Below are positions 61,291 to 64,000 of a stretch of 64,000 nucleotides of DNA, piece by piece. Position numbers and translations under genes: made by a program. Within the stretch, counting starts at the first letter, position 1. The number at the start of each line of letters is the position of its first letter. The DNA is from Christensenella sp. UBA4263. Its GTDB lineage: Bacteria > Bacillota > Clostridia > Christensenellales > Aristaeellaceae. The stretch lies in the NCBI GenBank assembly GCA_002395225.1, contig DGWH01000092.1, forward strand, positions 23,835 to 87,834, read 5' to 3'. The notes under the pieces are model-generated. The model did no database searches. It saw only the letters and a program-made list of their open reading frames with translations, and had not been told where the DNA came from.

Positions 61291-62268
61291 ATGGAAAATG
61301 TCCGTCCTGAGAGCATGGCGCGCATTACGACGCCGGAACTGGCCAATGCCTTTATTGAGCAGGCAATTAAGGAACTGCGGGACCAGATAGGGGACCAGAA
61401 AGTTCTGCTGGCTCTCTCCGGTGGTGTTGACTCATCTGTTGTGGCCAAACTGCTCATCCGAGCGGTCGGCCAGCAGCTTGTCTGCATCCATGTTAATCAT
61501 GGCCTGATGCGCAAAGGGGAAAGCGAGCAGGTTGTTGAGGTATTCCGTGAAAATCTGGGCTCCAATCTGATCTTCATCGATGCCACAGAGCGTTTTCTCA
61601 CCAAACTGGAAGGTGTATCCGATCCCGAAAAGAAGCGGAAAATCATCGGCGGTGAATTCATCGAGGTATTTGCCGAGGAAGCTGCCAAGCTTAAGGGAAT
61701 TGCCTATCTGGCTCAGGGAACCATTTATCCCGATATCACCGAGAGCAAGGGCATCAAGTCGCATCACAATGTAGGCGGTCTCCCGGATTCCTTCCATTTT
61801 GAGCTGGTCGAGCCGATCCGTCTTCTTTACAAGGATGAGGTCCGTATGGTTGGCCGGGCACTGGGACTGCCGGAGGAAATGGTCAGCCGTCAGCCGTTCC
61901 CGGGTCCGGGACTGGGCGTCCGTTGCGTCGGTGCCATTACCCGTGATCGTCTTGAAGCGGTTCGGGAATCCGATGCCATCCTGCGCGAAGAATTTGCCAA
62001 AGCCGGTCTTGCCGGAAAAGTATGGCAGTATTTTACGATTGTCCCCGATTTCCGTTCTACGGGTATCAAGGACGGGAAGCGTTCCTTTGAATGGCCGGTC
62101 ATTATCCGTGCGGTCAATACCCAGGATGCCGTCACCGCAACCATCGAGGAACTCGACTGGAAGATCCTTGCACACATTACAGAGCGCATTACCCATGAGG
62201 TGGCCGGTGTCAATCGTGTCCTGTATGATCTGACGCCGAAGCCTACCGGCACGATCGAGTGGGAATAA
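61291..62268 (+). CDS. guaA: GMP synthase, stand-alone ATP-pyrophosphatase subunit
   Basis: This enzyme adenylates XMP and aminates it to GMP. The ATP-PPase loop SGGVDSS is at residues 43-49, and the dimerisation domain ends TPKPTGTIEWE. The glutaminase domain that forms the first 190 or so residues of ordinary bacterial GuaA is missing, and no glutaminase gene is in the window. It must use ammonia or a separate subunit. ATG 61291 follows GAGGAGG; earlier starts overlap rrf2. The 3' end of guaA is a known integration site for mobile elements. Confidence 0.9.
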   Translation: MENVRPESMARITTPELANAFIEQAIKELRDQIGDQKVLLALSGGVDSSVVAKLLIRAVGQQLVCIHVNHGLMRKGESEQVVEVFRENLGSNLIFIDATERFLTKLEGVSDPEKKRKIIGGEFIEVFAEEAAKLKGIAYLAQGTIYPDITESKGIKSHHNVGGLPDSFHFELVEPIRLLYKDEVRMVGRALGLPEEMVSRQPFPGPGLGVRCVGAITRDRLEAVRESDAILREEFAKAGLAGKVWQYFTIVPDFRSTGIKDGKRSFEWPVIIRAVNTQDAVTATIEELDWKILAHITERITHEVAGVNRVLYDLTPKPTGTIEWE

Positions 62269-62319
62269 AGGCTGAAATCCTGAAACTCGCGTAAAATAAG
62301 GGCTTCCGGGCGGTCAAAG

Positions 62320-62357
62320 TCCCGCGTGGCAACAATTTGGCAACAAAAGTCCATCGT
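62320..62357 (+). other. Possible integrase arm-type repeats beside guaA
   Basis: Two direct copies of GGCAACAA (62328-62335 and 62339-62346) separated by TTT lie about 60 bases after the guaA stop. This resembles integrase arm sites next to an attachment site. No integrase gene is visible before the window ends. Confidence 0.35.
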
Positions 62358-62361
62358 TTCT

Positions 62362-62417
62362 AGGAATAGGGCTAACTGATTTTATGAAAGTCAGTTAGCC
62401 CTATTCCTATGCTTTTC
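62362..62417 (+). terminator. Perfect 18-bp hairpin downstream of guaA
   Basis: AGGAATAGGGCTAACTGA (62362-62379) and TCAGTTAGCCCTATTCCT (62391-62408) pair perfectly around an 11-base loop, followed by ATGCTTTTC. It is likely the guaA terminator, though the size also fits an island boundary element. Confidence 0.6.
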
Positions 62418-62424
62418 GGAAGGA

Positions 62425-62454
62425 TTAGACAAAAGAATATATATATGATATGAT
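62425..62454 (+). promoter_or_regulatory. Probable promoter of the leader peptide and MFS exporter
   Basis: TTAGAC (62425-62430), 18 bases and TATGAT (62449-62454) in an AT-rich stretch. Confidence 0.5.
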
Positions 62455-62500
62455 TCTGAAGTCAGTTTTCATAGTGAATGAAAAGAGGAGGTGGAAACTG

Positions 62501-62539
62501 ATGCTTCTCGCCATTGTGCCGGCTCCATGCAGGGTCTGA
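62501..62539 (+). CDS. Leader peptide upstream of the MFS exporter
   Basis: ATG 62501 lies 7 bases after a perfect AGGAGGTG (62486-62493) and encodes the 12-residue MLLAIVPAPCRV. Its stop codon falls within the first arm of a downstream hairpin. Short peptides before drug exporters or rRNA methylases commonly act by ribosome stalling. The attenuation role here is inferred. Confidence 0.5.
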   Translation: MLLAIVPAPCRV

Positions 62540-62572
62540 GGAATCTGTATGGAGGAATAACGAATTCCTCAG
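62536..62572 (+). promoter_or_regulatory. Mutually exclusive hairpins between leader peptide and MFS gene
   Basis: CTGAGGAAT (62536-62544) and GAGGAAT (62552-62558) can each pair with ATTCCTCAG (62564-62572), giving either a 9-bp stem with a 19-base loop or a 7-bp stem with a 5-base loop. A ribosome stalled on the leader would cover the first arm and favour the second stem. No T run follows, so a translational or RNA-stability effect is more likely than termination. Confidence 0.5.
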
Positions 62573-62613
62573 GCTTTGCTCACTCATCAATATAACGATA
62601 AGGAGCAAAGACA

Positions 62614-63894
62614 ATGAAAAACAAACCAAACCCGTTGAGGGATTTCTATATCCTTTGGAGCACGCAAAGCTTGTCCCATCTGGGAAGTTCAATCACCAGC
62701 TTTGCGCTGACACTTTGGCTGTATGAGAAAACCGGATCAGCCCTTGGCACCGCGGCGCTGACGATCTGCACCTATGCGCCCTATGTGATCATGAGTATTT
62801 TTGCCGGAGCGATCACGGACCGCTTCGACAAAAAGAAGACCATGCTGGTGTGTGACGCCTTGGCGGCGCTTACCACGGTGCTGGTATTTGTGCTGTATCG
62901 GACAAACGCGCTTTCCGGATGGCATCTGTACGGAATAAATGCATTTTCAGGGCTGATGAATACAGTTCAGCAGCCAGCTTCTGAGGTAACCTACACGCTG
63001 GTTATCCCAAGAAAGTATGACCAGAAAACGAGCGGCTTACAATCGTTGTCCCGATCCCTGATATCAATCGGTAATCCGCTGATCGCCTCCGCGCTTTACG
63101 GCTTCGGCGGGCTGAATGCGGTCATCGCCATCGATTTGATCACCTTCGCTATTGCCTCTCTGTCGCTGCTGTGCATGATTCAGCTTCCAAAGACCCAATC
63201 GGACACGACGGCTGAGAAAAATGTGCTCCGTCTGGCAAAGGAGGGCCTGCAGTTTTTAAGAAAGAATCCCCTAATACTGTATGTCATTCTGTTTATGTCA
63301 GGCGTCAATTTGATCGCGTCTGCATTTGATGCCGTGCTCCCCGCATTGGTCATACCCCGGAGCGGAAACGGCACGCTGGGAATCGTGACGTCTTGCTCAG
63401 GGGTCGCTATGGTTCTTGGAAGCGTGATCGTGTCCACAATGCCCAAACCCAAAAACAGGGTCCGGGTGATTTATCTGACAATGTTGTTTTCACTGGGAAT
63501 CGAGAATTTTCTTCTGGCTTTTTCCAGAAGTCCCATTGTGTGGTGCATGGGACAAATCGTCGGATGGATGCTGGTCCCGTTGATGAGCGCAAATCAAAAC
63601 GTCATCATGCGAAATACCATTCCCGTCAGTTTACAGGGAAGAGTCTATGCCTGCCGAAATACGCTCCAGTTCTTTACGATTCCAATTGGCCTTGCTTTGG
63701 GGGGCTTCCTGGTGGATCATGTCTGTGAGCCATACATGGCGGCAAACCAGTCAACGAAATGGCTGACTACGCTTTTTGGCAGCGGCAAGGGTTCCGGAGC
63801 AGCACTGATGATGTTCATCCTTGGTGTATCGGGCATCTTTTTGTGCCTTGCTTCAGGGCAAAAGCTAAAACAGTATTCCTATTCGGAGAATTGA
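62614..63894 (+). CDS. MFS transporter (Mef-like drug exporter candidate)
   Basis: A 426-residue protein with about 12 hydrophobic segments and the MFS loop ITDRFDKKKTMLVCD between helices 2 and 3. The N-terminus NPLRDFYILWSTQSLSHLGSSIT resembles macrolide-efflux (Mef) family proteins. ATG 62614 follows AAGGAG. The leader peptide and alternative hairpins upstream fit drug-inducible expression. The region downstream of guaA seems less GC-rich than the core and may be horizontally acquired. Substrate is not provable. Confidence 0.88.
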   Translation: MKNKPNPLRDFYILWSTQSLSHLGSSITSFALTLWLYEKTGSALGTAALTICTYAPYVIMSIFAGAITDRFDKKKTMLVCDALAALTTVLVFVLYRTNALSGWHLYGINAFSGLMNTVQQPASEVTYTLVIPRKYDQKTSGLQSLSRSLISIGNPLIASALYGFGGLNAVIAIDLITFAIASLSLLCMIQLPKTQSDTTAEKNVLRLAKEGLQFLRKNPLILYVILFMSGVNLIASAFDAVLPALVIPRSGNGTLGIVTSCSGVAMVLGSVIVSTMPKPKNRVRVIYLTMLFSLGIENFLLAFSRSPIVWCMGQIVGWMLVPLMSANQNVIMRNTIPVSLQGRVYACRNTLQFFTIPIGLALGGFLVDHVCEPYMAANQSTKWLTTLFGSGKGSGAALMMFILGVSGIFLCLASGQKLKQYSYSEN

Positions 63895-63921
63895 TGACAA
63901 GAACATAAGCAACGCGTCTGC

Positions 63922-63999
63922 GAAAAATCGGTTGACTGTGCATCGTACCAAAGGATGCAGGACGCGAAACAAAATATCAAAAATCGGCTCACTTTTCAT
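63922..63999 (+). repeat. Direct repeat pair at the window end
   Basis: AAAAATCGG followed by TTGACTGTGCAT (63923-63943) and AAAAATCGG followed by CTCACTTTTCAT (63979-63999) lie 56 bases apart. No gene starts after 63894 in the window. Confidence 0.4.
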
Positions 64000-64000
64000 G

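Overview
The window looks like chromosomal DNA of a Gram-positive anaerobe in class Clostridia (Bacillota). Indicators are an Rnf ferredoxin:NAD+ oxidoreductase, the phoH/pgpH/ybeY/cdd/era block, YesMN-type regulators of sugar ABC transporters, AGGAGG-type ribosome binding sites with occasional GTG/TTG starts, and housekeeping genes of Firmicutes type. Base composition is moderately GC-rich by eye. A rumen or gut lineage is plausible from the plant-sugar genes, but the genus cannot be fixed from sequence alone.

Layout. 1-4640: end of an rnf operon (a multi-flavin RnfG, then E, A, B). 4660-9290: cysteine desulfurase, an HflX with an N-terminal JAMM-like domain, and two overlapping M15 carboxypeptidases. 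9300-18020: galE, a tandem array of structured repeats ahead of purB, a receiver-like protein, then phoH, pgpH, a ybeY-cdd fused frame and era. 18023-23511 (minus): a BadF/BcrA-type activase and dehydratase pair split by an in-frame stop, then recR and ybaB. 23700-31513: AI-2E family exporter, beta-lactamase-fold hydrolase, XpaC-like protein, a frameshifted AT-rich ATPase/nuclease gene, CCA-adding enzyme, and a divergent pair (XRE-S24 regulator and a small membrane protein) with well-defined operators between them. 31700-35320: four-gene amino-sugar/glycan operon. 35384-38447 (minus): recX, lgt and a secreted metallophosphoesterase. 38930-43810: secreted LRR protein, phosphodiester glycosidase, degenerate Lgt-like protein, small Cys protein, RlmA-like methyltransferase and FRG-domain protein. 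43930-44107: tRNA-Tyr and tRNA-Leu. 44567-50000: multidomain c-di-GMP protein, a membrane protein and a glycan branching enzyme. 50082-58626: alpha-galactosidase, sugar ABC transporter and YesM/YesN pair. 58942-60782: a second glycosidase/LRR pair. 60807-62268: IscR-like regulator and a stand-alone GMP synthase ATPase subunit. 62280-64000: a possible island junction with an MFS exporter behind a leader peptide.

Most interesting signals: (1) a family of about 90-bp two-hairpin repeats whose stems covary between copies and whose 3' end supplies the Shine-Dalgarno sequence of the next gene (purB, the small membrane protein, the LRR protein); (2) a minus-strand promoter whose 17-bp spacer is exactly a perfect palindrome, repeated 31 bp away, beside an XRE-S24 regulator; (3) an RnfG with at least seven FMN-attachment motifs; (4) in-frame YbeY-Cdd with an internal ribosome binding site; (5) HflX fused to a JAMM motif; (6) two LRR/phosphodiester-glycosidase modules, one with a degenerate Lgt paralogue; (7) a leader peptide and two mutually exclusive hairpins ahead of an efflux pump.
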